A DNA stretch of 64,000 bases from Martelella radicis. Lineage in GTDB: Bacteria > Pseudomonadota > Alphaproteobacteria > Rhizobiales > Rhizobiaceae. Made by a program: the position numbers and the translations under genes. Shown here piece by piece: positions 39,210 to 48,016 of this stretch. Location of the stretch: contig NZ_JACIDZ010000006.1 of assembly GCF_014196625.1 (NCBI RefSeq), positions 203,869 through 267,868 of the forward strand, in the 5' to 3' direction. How positions within the stretch are numbered: the stretch's first letter is position 1; each line of letters begins with the position of its first letter. Below the pieces are notes generated by a model that was not told the DNA's origin, searched no databases, and saw only the letters and a program-made list of their open reading frames with translations.

Positions 39210-40043
39210 TTGACCAAGACAAAGGATGAAGCCGGGCTGCTGGTTTCGCTGCAGGATGCCGGGATCAGGCGCGAGGGGCGTTTTCTCGTGCGCGGCGTGC
39301 GTTTCGATGTGCGGCGCGGCGAGATCGTCACCCTGATCGGACCGAACGGCGCCGGCAAGTCGACCAGCGCGAAGATGGCAATCGGCGTGTTCGAGCCGGA
39401 CGAGGGCAGGGTGTGGCGGGCGTCCCGCCTGAAGATTGGCTATGTGCCGCAGAAGCTCAACATCGATCACTCGCTGCCGCTGACCGTCCGCCGGCTGATG
39501 ACGGTCACGGGGCCGCTGTCGCGCGCGGAGATATCCGAGGCGCTGGAGGCGGTCGGGCTTTCGCACATGGAAGAGGCGAACGTTCAGACCCTTTCGGGCG
39601 GCGAATTCCAGCGGGCGCTTCTGGCCCGGGCGATTGCCCGCACGCCGGACCTGCTGGTTCTCGACGAGCCGGTGCAGGGCGTCGACTATTCCGGCGAGAT
39701 CGCGCTTTACGAACTGATTTCGAAGATCCGCGACCGCCAGGGCTGCGGCGTGCTGATGATCTCGCACGACCTTCATGTGGTGATGGCCCAGACCGATACG
39801 GTGGTCTGCCTCAACGGCCATGTCTGCTGCACGGGTACGCCGGAGGATGTCAGCGGCAGCGAGGCCTATCAGGCGCTCTTCGGGGCGCGGGCATCGGGCG
39901 CGCTTGCGCTCTACCGTCACCATCACGACCACACCCATATGCCGGACGGGCGCGTGCGCCATGCCGACGGCACGGTCACCGATCACTGCCATCCCCATGA
40001 CGGGCACCATACCCATGATGACGGGGAGAAATCCCATGCTTGA
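39210..40043 (+). CDS. znuC: Zinc ABC transporter ATP-binding protein ZnuC
   Basis: 277 residues. Walker A GPNGAGKSTSAKM, signature TLSGGEFQRALLARA, Walker B LLVLDEPVQGVDYSG, and H-loop MISHDLHVVMAQTD. The start is TTG 39210 with GGAG 10 bp upstream. The last 43 residues are unusually His-rich (HHHDHTHMPDG, HCHPHDGHHTHDD), beyond the conserved ATPase. The stop overlaps the znuB start by 8 bases. Partners are the ZnuB channel and the periplasmic ZnuA. Confidence 0.95.
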   Translation: MTKTKDEAGLLVSLQDAGIRREGRFLVRGVRFDVRRGEIVTLIGPNGAGKSTSAKMAIGVFEPDEGRVWRASRLKIGYVPQKLNIDHSLPLTVRRLMTVTGPLSRAEISEALEAVGLSHMEEANVQTLSGGEFQRALLARAIARTPDLLVLDEPVQGVDYSGEIALYELISKIRDRQGCGVLMISHDLHVVMAQTDTVVCLNGHVCCTGTPEDVSGSEAYQALFGARASGALALYRHHHDHTHMPDGRVRHADGTVTDHCHPHDGHHTHDDGEKSHA

Positions 40044-40830
40044 CGATTTCTTCACCCGCGCGCTGATTGCCGGCATCGGCGTCGCCCTGATGGCGGGCCC
40101 GCTCGGCTGCTTCATCATCTGGCGCAAGATGGCCTATTTCGGCGATACCATGGCGCATTCCGCGCTGCTGGGCGTGGCCTTGTCGCTGCTCTTTGCCGTC
40201 AACCTGACCCTCAGCGTCTTCGTCGTTGCTACCGCGATCTCGATTCTTCTGATCCTGCTGGAGCGACGTCGCGCGCTTTCGACCGACAGCCTGCTCGGCA
40301 TTCTCGCCCATTCGACGCTTGCCGTCGGGCTGGTGATCGTTTCCTTCCTCACCTGGGTCCGGGTCGATCTGATCAGCTTCCTGTTCGGCGACATCCTCTC
40401 CGTCACGCGCACCGACATTGCTATCGTCTGGCTCGGCGGGCTCGTCGTCGTCGGTGCGATCGTCGCGCTCTGGCGGCCGCTTCTGGCCGCAACCGTCTCG
40501 CCGGAGATCGCCCAGGCGGAAGGGCTCAGGCCGGAAACCGCGCGTTTCGTCTTCATGCTGCTGATGGCGCTGGTGATCGCGATCGCCATGAAGATCGTCG
40601 GCATCATGCTGATCACCTCGCTGCTGATCGTGCCGGCTGCGACCGCGCGGCGCTTTGCGAAGACGCCGGAGGCCATGGCGGTGATCGCCTCGCTGATCGG
40701 CGCGGTTTCCGTGGTGATGGGCCTTTATGCCTCGCTCTACTATGATACGCCCTCGGGGCCGTCGATCGTCGTTGCCGCCATGCTGCTTTTCGTTGCCGGC
40801 ATGGTTCCGCTTGCCGCCCGACGCGCATGA
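40036..40830 (+). CDS. znuB: Zinc ABC transporter permease ZnuB
   Basis: 264-residue ABC-3 family membrane protein with about eight hydrophobic helices. It opens FFTRALIAGIGVALMAGPLG followed by CFIIWRKMAYFGDTMAHSA, the family hallmark. The conserved late segment is MKIVGIMLITSLLIVPAATA. ATG 40036 lies inside the end of znuC with GGGGAGA upstream, indicating coupled translation. Confidence 0.95.
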   Translation: MLDDFFTRALIAGIGVALMAGPLGCFIIWRKMAYFGDTMAHSALLGVALSLLFAVNLTLSVFVVATAISILLILLERRRALSTDSLLGILAHSTLAVGLVIVSFLTWVRVDLISFLFGDILSVTRTDIAIVWLGGLVVVGAIVALWRPLLAATVSPEIAQAEGLRPETARFVFMLLMALVIAIAMKIVGIMLITSLLIVPAATARRFAKTPEAMAVIASLIGAVSVVMGLYASLYYDTPSGPSIVVAAMLLFVAGMVPLAARRA

Positions 40831-40843
40831 AGGAGGTTTCCCG

Positions 40844-41248
40844 ATGACCATTGCCGCGCGCAAACTGACCCGCAACCAGTCGCTCGTCTTCGATTGCCTT
40901 GCGGAAAGCGAAGGCCCGATGAGCGCCTACACCATCCTTGATCGCCTGCGTGACCACGGTTTCAAGGCCCCGCTTCAGGTCTACCGCGCGCTCGACAAGC
41001 TGACCGAGGCCGGCATGGTGCACAGGCTGGAAAGCATGAACGCCTATGTCGCGTGCGCCCATCCGGAGGAGGATTGCAGCCATCACGGCATGACCGCCTT
41101 TGCCATCTGCGAGGGGTGCGGCGCGGTGATCGAGTTTCACGCGCACGAGATCGAGCATGCCCTGGCTGCACTCGCTGAAGGCCGGAAGTTCAAGCCGGAG
41201 CGGATGACGGTGGAGATGCGCGGCCTGTGCGAGGCCTGCCGGCGCTAG
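40844..41248 (+). CDS. zur: Zinc uptake regulator Zur (Fur family)
   Basis: 134 residues. The N-terminal winged HTH covers LTRNQSLVFDCLAES and LQVYRALDKLTEAGMVHRLE. The C-terminal metal-binding/dimerisation domain has the CEGC and CEAC Cys pairs plus His residues (EFHAHEIEHAL). AAGGAGG lies 7 bp before the ATG, 13 bp after znuB, so it is cotranscribed with znuCB and probably autoregulated through the Zur boxes upstream of znuC. The stop codon overlaps the first arm of a palindromic repeat. Confidence 0.95.
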   Translation: MTIAARKLTRNQSLVFDCLAESEGPMSAYTILDRLRDHGFKAPLQVYRALDKLTEAGMVHRLESMNAYVACAHPEEDCSHHGMTAFAICEGCGAVIEFHAHEIEHALAALAEGRKFKPERMTVEMRGLCEACRR

Positions 41249-41451
41249 AGCGCATTTCGACCTGATTGAATCAGATCGGCGCTCTATCCATTTGTTTTAG
41301 AAGCATAATCTAATCGATCCTCGCTTCGCTCCGGTCGGATTATGCTCTAGCGCATCGGCTCGAAAATCGGAATCGATTTTCAACAAGAACGATGCGTCGA
41401 TTCAATAAGTTGGCGCGACCTTTATGCGTCCTATAGGACGCGCGGCGCTCC
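41247..41451. repeat. Compound palindromic mosaic repeat (contains copy 2 of the 10191 element)
   Basis: Three palindromic units are in series. 41247-41285: AGAGCGC/GCGCTCT arms around the perfect palindrome CTGATTGAATCAG. 41302-41346: AGCATAATC/GATTATGCT arms. 41350-41451: diverged copy of the 10191-10291 element with CGAAAATCG/CGATTTTC and GCGTCC/GGACGC stems. It occupies almost the whole zur-GGDEF gap and is typical of rhizobial intergenic mosaics. Confidence 0.8.
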
Positions 41452-41475
41452 AAAGCGTGGGCCGGTTCGTCCTTC

Positions 41476-42771
41476 TCAGGAGGCCTTCTGCTCGGCGGTG
41501 CTGCCATTGACCACTGCCGCCGGAGCCGGCGTCCGGCGATCTTCGCCCGGCCTGTCGACAGATGTCAGGTTGCGGCCGCCCTGTTTGGCAGCGTAGAGCG
41601 CACGGTCGGCCCGGATCAGCAGGCTGCGCGGCTCATGCGTGGTGTTTGCCGGCCATTCCGTCGCGACGCCGATCGAGACCGAGAGACGCTTCAGCGGGCT
41701 TGTCGCATGCAGGATGTCGAGCCGGGCAATGGCCTCGTGGATCCGCCTCGCCATGCTGAGCCCGTCATCTTCCTCGCAGCTCGGCAGCACCAGCGCGAAC
41801 TCCTCGCCGCCGAAACGCGCGGGCAGGTCGCTTTCCGCCCGCGTGCTGGCCTTGAGCGCCCTGGCAACCTGCTTGAGGCATTCATCGCCCGCCGGATGGC
41901 CATAGGTGTCGTTGTAGCCCTTGAAGTGGTCGATATCGATCATCAGCAGGGTCAGCGGCTCGTCGTTGAACCTGGCCTCCTGCCAGCTCTGCCGGAGGAA
42001 CTCATCGAACAGCCGCCGGTTGGCAAGGTCGGTCAGGGCATCGGTGTTGGAGATGTGGTCGAGCGAGCGATATTCGCTCAAAAGCGCCTCGCCGCGCAGT
42101 TTCTCGCGCAGGTAAAGCAGGAAGATCTTTCGTTCGATTGTCTCGATCCGCACATTGGCAAGCATCGTCATCACGGTGGTCGCCAGAAGAAAGATCAGAG
42201 GCGAGGCCTTTTCATCCGGCACGAGCGTTGGAAGCGGCAGAATGAAATAGGCCGCGATGGCAAAATTGATGGCCGAGGCCAGGAGCGCCTGAGGAGGGCG
42301 CAGCGGCAGGGCGATATTGGCGATGACGGCGACGAGGATGAATGTGTAGGGCTCATACTGCACGATCGGATTGCCGACCGTGATCAGCATCAGTCCGGCC
42401 CCGAGCGAGGCGACTGAAATTCCGAGGATGGACATCAGTCCCGGCAGGCGAGTGTCGTTGCGAAAATAGATGACAAGTGACAGCGCTGCCATCAATGAAC
42501 CGATAACGCCCGCCCGGATGATCGAAAGATGGACGATCAGTTCCGGCCGGTAGACGAGGTCGACGATGACGAAGGCGAACAGGAAGGCAATCCCGGCCAG
42601 CGCGGCCCGGACGACCTGGCGGTGACGGCTGGCGTGGATATGGGCGTTAAAACGCTCTTCGAGTTCGGGAGGGAAGGTGAGAACCCAGCCGGTGCGGGCC
42701 AGGTTTCTGCCGATCAGCTCATCGAGCGCCTGATCACGTTTCGACAGGGTGATGAACGGCGACGAATTCAT
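41476..42771 (-). CDS. Membrane-bound diguanylate cyclase (GGDEF)
   Basis: 431 residues. About six N-terminal membrane helices (VRAALAGIAFLFAFVIVDLV onward) lead into a GGDEF domain: DALTDLANRRLFDEFL, LLMIDIDHFKGYNDTYGHPA, and the active-site ARFGGEEFALVLP. It synthesises cyclic di-GMP from two GTP. The region before the active site reads TRAESDLPARF, which does not keep the RxxD spacing of the inhibitory site. The start overlaps the stop of the upstream carbonic anhydrase gene by 4 bases (ATGA). Confidence 0.93.
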   Translation of the reverse strand: MNSSPFITLSKRDQALDELIGRNLARTGWVLTFPPELEERFNAHIHASRHRQVVRAALAGIAFLFAFVIVDLVYRPELIVHLSIIRAGVIGSLMAALSLVIYFRNDTRLPGLMSILGISVASLGAGLMLITVGNPIVQYEPYTFILVAVIANIALPLRPPQALLASAINFAIAAYFILPLPTLVPDEKASPLIFLLATTVMTMLANVRIETIERKIFLLYLREKLRGEALLSEYRSLDHISNTDALTDLANRRLFDEFLRQSWQEARFNDEPLTLLMIDIDHFKGYNDTYGHPAGDECLKQVARALKASTRAESDLPARFGGEEFALVLPSCEEDDGLSMARRIHEAIARLDILHATSPLKRLSVSIGVATEWPANTTHEPRSLLIRADRALYAAKQGGRNLTSVDRPGEDRRTPAPAAVVNGSTAEQKAS

Positions 42772-43313
42772 CCGGCCGAACCGTCGTCGATGACCTCGAG
42801 GTCGCGGCTGAAGCGCTGCCAGTTCTCCTGGTAGCTTGTGGCAGAGCGGCGCAGCCCCTCTATCGTCGCCTCGTCTAGCGTGCGCACCGCCTTTGCCGGA
42901 GCGCCGACGATCAGGCTGTTGTCGGGAAAGGTCTTTCCCTCCGTAACCAGCGCGTTTGCGCCCACGAGCGAGTTCTTGCCGATCACGGCGCCGTTGAGAA
43001 TAGTCGCGCCCATACCCACGAGGCTGTTGTCGCCGATCGTGCAGCCATGGATGATGGCGTGGTGGCCGATGGTGCAGCCTTCTCCGATGGTCGCGGGAGA
43101 GCCCATGTCGGTATGGACCATCACGCCGTCCTGAATATTGCTGCCTTGGCCGATGGTGATCGGCTCATTGTCGCCGCGCAGCACGGCCCCGAACCATATT
43201 CCGACATTCTCGCCGACGATGATCTCGCCGATCACTGCGGCATCGGGAGCAATCCAATAGGCGCCGTCCGGTGGCAATTTCGGTCGGCGCGCGCCGAGCG
43301 CGTAAATCGTCAA
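42768..43313 (-). CDS. Gamma carbonic anhydrase family protein
   Basis: 181-residue left-handed beta-helix protein with hexapeptide repeats (AVIGEIIVGENVGIWFGAVL; IGDNSLVGMGATILNGAVIG). Zinc-ligand His residues are visible in GVMVHTD and IGHHAIIHG. Homologues (PaaY/YrdA/CcmM-like) have carbonic anhydrase or thioesterase-associated roles; not all are active. The start is TTG 43313 with a full AGGAGG 7 bp upstream. It is cotranscribed with the GGDEF gene. Confidence 0.92.
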   Translation of the reverse strand: MTIYALGARRPKLPPDGAYWIAPDAAVIGEIIVGENVGIWFGAVLRGDNEPITIGQGSNIQDGVMVHTDMGSPATIGEGCTIGHHAIIHGCTIGDNSLVGMGATILNGAVIGKNSLVGANALVTEGKTFPDNSLIVGAPAKAVRTLDEATIEGLRRSATSYQENWQRFSRDLEVIDDGSAG

Positions 43314-43344
43314 TTTTCGTCCTCCTGAGGAACGCCAGAGTATA

Positions 43345-44034
43345 TCAGATCACGTCGAATGCAAGTTTTCCGACAGTCTCGATCTCGCATTCGATCCGGT
43401 CGCCTCTCGAAACCGGCCCCACGCCCGAGGGCGTTCCCGTCAGGATGATGTCGCCGGGAGCGAGCGTTACATAGCGCGACAGTTCCGCTATGATCTCCGG
43501 CACCTTCCAGATCATCTGGTTGAGGTCGCCGTTCTGCGTCTCGGCGCCATTGCGCAAGAGCGTGATCGCGCCCTTTTCGGGGTGGCCGATCTCCTCCGCG
43601 GGCGCGATCGCGGATACCGGCGCTGAATGCTCGAAGGCCTTTGCCATCTCCCAGGGCCGGCTTTTCGCCTTCGCCTCGTCCTGAATATCGCGCCGGGTGA
43701 GATCCACGGAGACGCCGTAGCCGTATACACAGTCCAGAGCATCTTCGACGCCGATATCAGCGCCGCCATCTTTCAGCGCCACATAGCATTCGACCTCGTG
43801 GTGTACGTTGGCGGTGAGGCTTGGATAGGCAAAGGGCTGTCCCGGCAAAAGCAGATTGTCGGCGTTCTTCTGGAAGAAGAACGGCGCCTCGCGTTCCGGG
43901 TCGTGGCCCATTTCCACAGCATGGGCCGCGTAGTTGCGGCCGACGCAGTAGACGCGACGGACCGGGAAGCGCTCTTCAATACCGGTAACGGGGAGCAGGA
44001 TTGCGTGCGGCGGGGGAATGACGGTTGCTGGCAT
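43345..44034 (-). CDS. Fumarylacetoacetate hydrolase family protein
   Basis: 229 residues with the FAH fold. Seen are VYCVGRNYAAHAVEMG, the metal-binding HHEVECYVALKDGG, YGYGVSVDLTRRDIQDEAK, and the C-terminal ILTGTPSGVGPVSRGD. Members hydrolyse beta-diketo acids, decarboxylate oxaloacetate or hydrolyse acylpyruvates; this length fits the acylpyruvase/oxaloacetate decarboxylase group. The start is ATG 44034; sequence further upstream in frame is not family-like. Confidence 0.88.
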   Translation of the reverse strand: MPATVIPPPHAILLPVTGIEERFPVRRVYCVGRNYAAHAVEMGHDPEREAPFFFQKNADNLLLPGQPFAYPSLTANVHHEVECYVALKDGGADIGVEDALDCVYGYGVSVDLTRRDIQDEAKAKSRPWEMAKAFEHSAPVSAIAPAEEIGHPEKGAITLLRNGAETQNGDLNQMIWKVPEIIAELSRYVTLAPGDIILTGTPSGVGPVSRGDRIECEIETVGKLAFDVI

Positions 44035-44351
44035 CTCCGGGGCGCCTTTCTGCTGTCTTGGCGGTGTTGGATCATGAGTTTTGGGCCATTCGGCTCGGCT
44101 GATCAAGCTGGCCTTTGCCAAAACGGCGATTGAGTCGGGGAAGGTTAGCCTTTGTGGACATTTTTTGCTTGTGGTAAACGGGGCATTAACCGTACCAACG
44201 GCTCGAATTGCGTGATGCGTATCCCCCAAAAAGACCGGTGTTCGGATGCTGCGGTGCCAGAGGCGCTCCCCGGCACACGGCCATCACCTGTGGTTCTTGT
44301 CATGAGAACGAGGATCGAGCGAGCAATGACCAGAACGTGGGACAGTGACCG
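44035..44351. other. Intergenic region between FAH and GGDEF genes
   Basis: 317 bp between divergent genes. I see no gene, repeat or strong hairpin; presumably it holds both promoters. Confidence 0.4.
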
Positions 44352-45425
44352 ATGATGGAGAATGTGGGTATTCTCGCGACCATGCTGGAAAAGGTGGGTT
44401 TGGCGGCATTGGTCATTCTGACGTACCGCGCCATCCTGCGTTCGCGCTGGCCGGCGCTCTGGTCCGGCCCGGCGATCGGCCTTCTCTTCAGTTTCGGCGC
44501 AGCCATTTCGATGATCGATCCGCTGGTGGTTGGTCCCGGTTTCATCCTGGATATCCGCGTGATCATGATCGGCCTGGCCGCGCTTTTCGGCGGAGTCTGG
44601 GCGGCGCTGATTGCGGGCGCTGTCGCCGTTACCATCAGGATACTTATCGGCGGGGCCGGTGTTATGCCGGGCACGGTCAGCATCGTGCTGGCGACCATCG
44701 TCGCGCTTGCCTTCGTGCGGTATTGCGGCAATGGCCGCGATCTGCGCAACCTCGCGCTTCTTGGTCTCTCGATCTCGCTGAGCCTCCTGACCGTCTTTCT
44801 TCTGCCGCTCGATTTCGCCCTCAGCACGGCGTTCCATTCGCTGCCGGCCCTTGTGCTGCGCAATCTGCTCGGCACGATGATCCTCGGCTATTTTCTGGCG
44901 ATGGAGGAGCGGCGCGAGGTCGAACACAAGACCTTCAAGGAACAGGCCGAGCGCGACGCGCTCACAGGCCTCTCCAACCGCCGGGCACTCGAACTGCTCG
45001 AGCGGCGCGATTCGGGCCATCAGACGCCGGAACTCTTCTGTGTCATCATGTTCGATCTGGACCACTTCAAGAGCGTCAACGACAGCTATGGGCATGGTCT
45101 CGGCGATGTCGTTCTGGCGCGCTTTGCCGAAATCATCACGCGACGTATCCGCGGAAGCGACATCGTCGTGCGCTATGGCGGCGAGGAATTCTGCGTGATC
45201 CTCAATGATGCGCTTCTCAGCAATGCCGCGCGCATCGCCGAAGATATCAGGGGGCAACTTGCCGACGAGATTTTCTCCCACGATGTCAGGGTAACCGTGA
45301 GCGCGGGCGTGGCCCAATCATCGGCGGCTGTGCCGTCGGTCTATTCCGTGATCAAGCAGGCGGACCAAGCGCTTTACGAAGCCAAGGGCAATGGGCGCAA
45401 CCGCGTGGAAATTCATACATCATAG
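44352..45425 (+). CDS. Diguanylate cyclase with 5TM sensor-like N terminus
   Basis: 357 residues. The N-terminal half has five to six membrane helices resembling the 5TMR-LYT sensor domain (GPGFILDIRVIMIGLAALFG). The C-terminal GGDEF domain shows DALTGLSNRRALELLE, VIMFDLDHFKSVNDSYGHGL and VVRYGGEEFCVIL. Here the inhibitory-site motif RxxD is intact (RRIRGSDIVVRYGG), unlike the other cyclase 3 kb away. ATGs at 44352 and 44355 are both possible. Confidence 0.92.
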   Translation: MMENVGILATMLEKVGLAALVILTYRAILRSRWPALWSGPAIGLLFSFGAAISMIDPLVVGPGFILDIRVIMIGLAALFGGVWAALIAGAVAVTIRILIGGAGVMPGTVSIVLATIVALAFVRYCGNGRDLRNLALLGLSISLSLLTVFLLPLDFALSTAFHSLPALVLRNLLGTMILGYFLAMEERREVEHKTFKEQAERDALTGLSNRRALELLERRDSGHQTPELFCVIMFDLDHFKSVNDSYGHGLGDVVLARFAEIITRRIRGSDIVVRYGGEEFCVILNDALLSNAARIAEDIRGQLADEIFSHDVRVTVSAGVAQSSAAVPSVYSVIKQADQALYEAKGNGRNRVEIHTS

Positions 45426-45464
45426 CTCTCGTTGCCTCAGGAGCCGGAAGCTGCGGCGCGAAAA

Positions 45465-45492
45465 GAAAAGCCCCGCTGCGACGGGGCTCTCT
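45465..45492. terminator. Bidirectional terminator between GGDEF gene and gnd
   Basis: AGCCCCG and CGGGGCT form a perfect 7-bp stem with a 6-nt loop. On the minus strand it is followed by TTTTCTTTT, serving gnd; on the plus strand by CTCTCTC, weaker. Confidence 0.8.
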
Positions 45493-45524
45493 CGATTTGC
45501 TTGCTCTGAAGAGACGGAAAGGCG

Positions 45525-46949
45525 TCAGGCCGCGCCGCTGCCCCAGGGGCCGTGATGGATGTCGAGGCCGTCGAGACGGTCGAAGCCATGGGCGCCGAAG
45601 AAGTCGCGCTGTGCCTGGATCAGGTTGGCGGTGCCGCGCGACTGGCGATAGGCATCGAAATAGGTAAGAGCCGAGGCGAGACCCGGAACCGGAAGGCCGG
45701 CGGAAGTCGCGGCGGCGACAATGCGGCGCAGCGACGGCAGGCATTCGTTGACCATGGCGGCAAAGGCAGGCGTTACGATCAGGTTGGCGACATCCGGCGT
45801 TTCGGAGAAGGCCTTGGTGATCTCGTCGAGGAACTGCGAGCGAATGATGCAGCCGGCGCGCCAGATGCGGGCGATCTCTGGCATCGGCAGGTTCCAGCCA
45901 TACTGCTCGGATGCCGACGCCATGACGTCGAAGCCCTGCGCATAAGCCGCGATCTTGGCTGCGAAGAGCGCCAGTTCCAGGTCACGGTTGAGCCAGGGAC
46001 CCGGCGGAATGCTGAATTCGAGTTCTTCCTTGTTGAACATCGGCTCGGCTGCCTTGCGTTCGCCACGCATGGAGGACAGGCAACGGGCGGCAACGGCGGC
46101 CTCGATCACGGTCGCCGGCACGGCAAGCTGCTGCGCTTCGATCGCCGACCAGCGGCCGGTGCCCTTCTGCCCGGCGGCATCGACGATGATGTCGGGCATG
46201 GCCTTGCCGGTTTCAGGATCGGTCGCCGTCAGCACCTTGGCGGTGATCTCGATCAGGAAGGAGTTCAGGCGGCCATCGTTCCATTCGCTGAAGACATGGG
46301 CGATTTCCGAGGCGCTCATGCCGACGCCGTCGCGCAGGATGCCGTAGATTTCGGCGATCATCTGCATGTCGGCATATTCGATGCCGTTGTGGATGGTCTT
46401 GACGAAGTGGCCGGCGCCGTCCGGACCAAGCCAGGCGCAGCAGGGGTCCTCGGCATATTTCGCCGAAATCGAGGTCAGAACCTTTTCAACGCGGGCGTAG
46501 CTGTCTTCCGTGCCGCCGACCATGATCGAGGGACCGTGCCGCGCGCCTTCTTCGCCGCCGGAAACGCCCATGCCGATAAAGGTCAGGCCGGTGCCTTCCA
46601 GCTCCTGGAAGCGGCGGCGGGTATCGTGGAAATTGGCATTGCCGGCATCGATGATGATGTCGCCATTACCGAGATAGGGGCGCAGCTTCTCGATCTCCTG
46701 ATCAACCGGATCGCCGGCCTTGATCATGATGATGATCGGGCGCGGCGGACGGATGGCGGCCACGAATTCCGAAAGCGTTTCTGTGGGAACGATGTTCTTC
46801 TGAAGGTCGCCGGCGCCTGCGTAAAATGCGCGCGTCTTGTCGACCGTACGGTTGTAAACGGCGATTCTGTTGCCTTTTTCAGCAATGTTCAGGGCGAGGT
46901 TGGAGCCCATGACACCCAGACCAATCAGGCCGATTTCTGCTTTTTCCAC
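45525..46949 (-). CDS. gnd: 6-phosphogluconate dehydrogenase, decarboxylating
   Basis: 474 residues. The N-terminal Rossmann motif is IGLIGLGVMGSNLALNIAEK. The substrate signature GVSGGEEGARHGPSIMVGG is near residue 130, and the catalytic Lys/His segment HFVKTIHNGIEYADMQMI near 185. QKGTGRWSAIEAQQL occurs later. It converts 6-phosphogluconate to ribulose 5-phosphate in the pentose phosphate pathway. The start is GTG 46949 with GAGGTGA just upstream. It stands alone, with a terminator downstream. Confidence 0.97.
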   Translation of the reverse strand: MEKAEIGLIGLGVMGSNLALNIAEKGNRIAVYNRTVDKTRAFYAGAGDLQKNIVPTETLSEFVAAIRPPRPIIIMIKAGDPVDQEIEKLRPYLGNGDIIIDAGNANFHDTRRRFQELEGTGLTFIGMGVSGGEEGARHGPSIMVGGTEDSYARVEKVLTSISAKYAEDPCCAWLGPDGAGHFVKTIHNGIEYADMQMIAEIYGILRDGVGMSASEIAHVFSEWNDGRLNSFLIEITAKVLTATDPETGKAMPDIIVDAAGQKGTGRWSAIEAQQLAVPATVIEAAVAARCLSSMRGERKAAEPMFNKEELEFSIPPGPWLNRDLELALFAAKIAAYAQGFDVMASASEQYGWNLPMPEIARIWRAGCIIRSQFLDEITKAFSETPDVANLIVTPAFAAMVNECLPSLRRIVAAATSAGLPVPGLASALTYFDAYRQSRGTANLIQAQRDFFGAHGFDRLDGLDIHHGPWGSGAA

Positions 46950-47112
46950 GACATCACCTCTCGTGTTTGATGGTGACCTTTTGTGGCATCGTGGCAGACA
47001 AACGGCAAGGCCGCGAGGCGCAGAACCGTCTATTTTCAGGCAGATGACGGAAAGTTTAGTGAAACTGACACATTATCACGGGCCGGAAATGGCCCCGGCG
47101 GGCGGGCGAAGT

Positions 47113-47970
47113 TCAATCGGTTTGAGGCCGTAATCCGGCAAAATCGAAAAGCTTCGGGTCGAGGAGGTGCGAGGGATTGGCATTGCAGAGCGCCCTCAGC
47201 ATCACCTCCTTGCGGCCGGGCATGCGCGTCTCCATGTCGGCCAGCATCTGCTTCATGGCGTTGCGCTCCAGCCCGTCCTGCGAGCCGCAGAGGTCGCAGG
47301 GGATGATGGGAAAGCGCATGGCCTCGGCAAAGCGCGCCAGGTCGTCCTCGGCCGCATAGGCAAGCGGGCGCAGAAGCGTCAGGTCACCGTCGTCGTTCAG
47401 AAGCTTCGCGGGCATGGTGGCAAGCCTGCCGCCGTGGAAGAGGTTCATGAAGAAGGTCTCGAGAATGTCCTCGCGGTGGTGGCCGAGCACCAGGGCGTCG
47501 CAGCCTTCCTCGCGCGCGATCCGGTAGAGATGGCCGCGCCTGAGCCTGGAGCACAGCGAGCAGTAGGTGGAGCCCGGCGCAAGCTTGTCGGTGACGATCG
47601 AATAGGTGTCCTTGTACTCGATCCGGTATCTGATCCCGAGGCTTTCGAGATAGTCTGGCAGGACATGTTTGGGAAAGTTCGGCTGGCCCTGATCGAGATT
47701 GCAGGCGATGAGTTCGACCGGCAGCAACCCGCGCCATTTGAGTTCCATCAGCACGGCGAGAAGGCCGTAACTGTCCTTGCCGCCGGAAAGCGCGACCAGC
47801 CAGCGCTTTTGGCCTTCAAGCATGGAAAAGTCGAAGATTGCCTGGCGCACCTGCCGCAGCAGCCGCTTGCGCAACCGCTGGAAACTGACCGAGGAGGGCG
47901 CATCGGCAAAGAGCGCGCGGAAGGCACTGTCTTCCGGCCGGGTCTCGTCGAGGATTTCTGCGTCGCTCAT
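47113..47970 (-). CDS. ttcA: tRNA 2-thiocytidine biosynthesis protein TtcA
   Basis: Iron-sulfur enzyme that thiolates C32 of certain tRNAs. The PP-loop [18 protein letters not shown] is near residue 60. Two Cys pairs bind the cluster: [12 protein letters not shown] and [32 protein letters not shown] is the conserved central motif. The start MSDAEILDE at 47970 gives 285 residues; ATG 48000 would add ten. The frame continues further upstream only as an out-of-frame overlap with glsA. Confidence 0.94.
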   Translation of the reverse strand: MSDAEILDETRPEDSAFRALFADAPSSVSFQRLRKRLLRQVRQAIFDFSMLEGQKRWLVALSGGKDSYGLLAVLMELKWRGLLPVELIACNLDQGQPNFPKHVLPDYLESLGIRYRIEYKDTYSIVTDKLAPGSTYCSLCSRLRRGHLYRIAREEGCDALVLGHHREDILETFFMNLFHGGRLATMPAKLLNDDGDLTLLRPLAYAAEDDLARFAEAMRFPIIPCDLCGSQDGLERNAMKQMLADMETRMPGRKEVMLRALCNANPSHLLDPKLFDFAGLRPQTD

Positions 47971-48016
47971 GGTGTCGTTTCTCTCATTCAGCATTTGCAT
48001 TGCCGGGCCGTTCCGC

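Noticed and set aside
45552..46970. 472-codon plus-strand frame opposite gnd
   Set aside because: gnd is certain; the other strand is a mirror of its codon bias.
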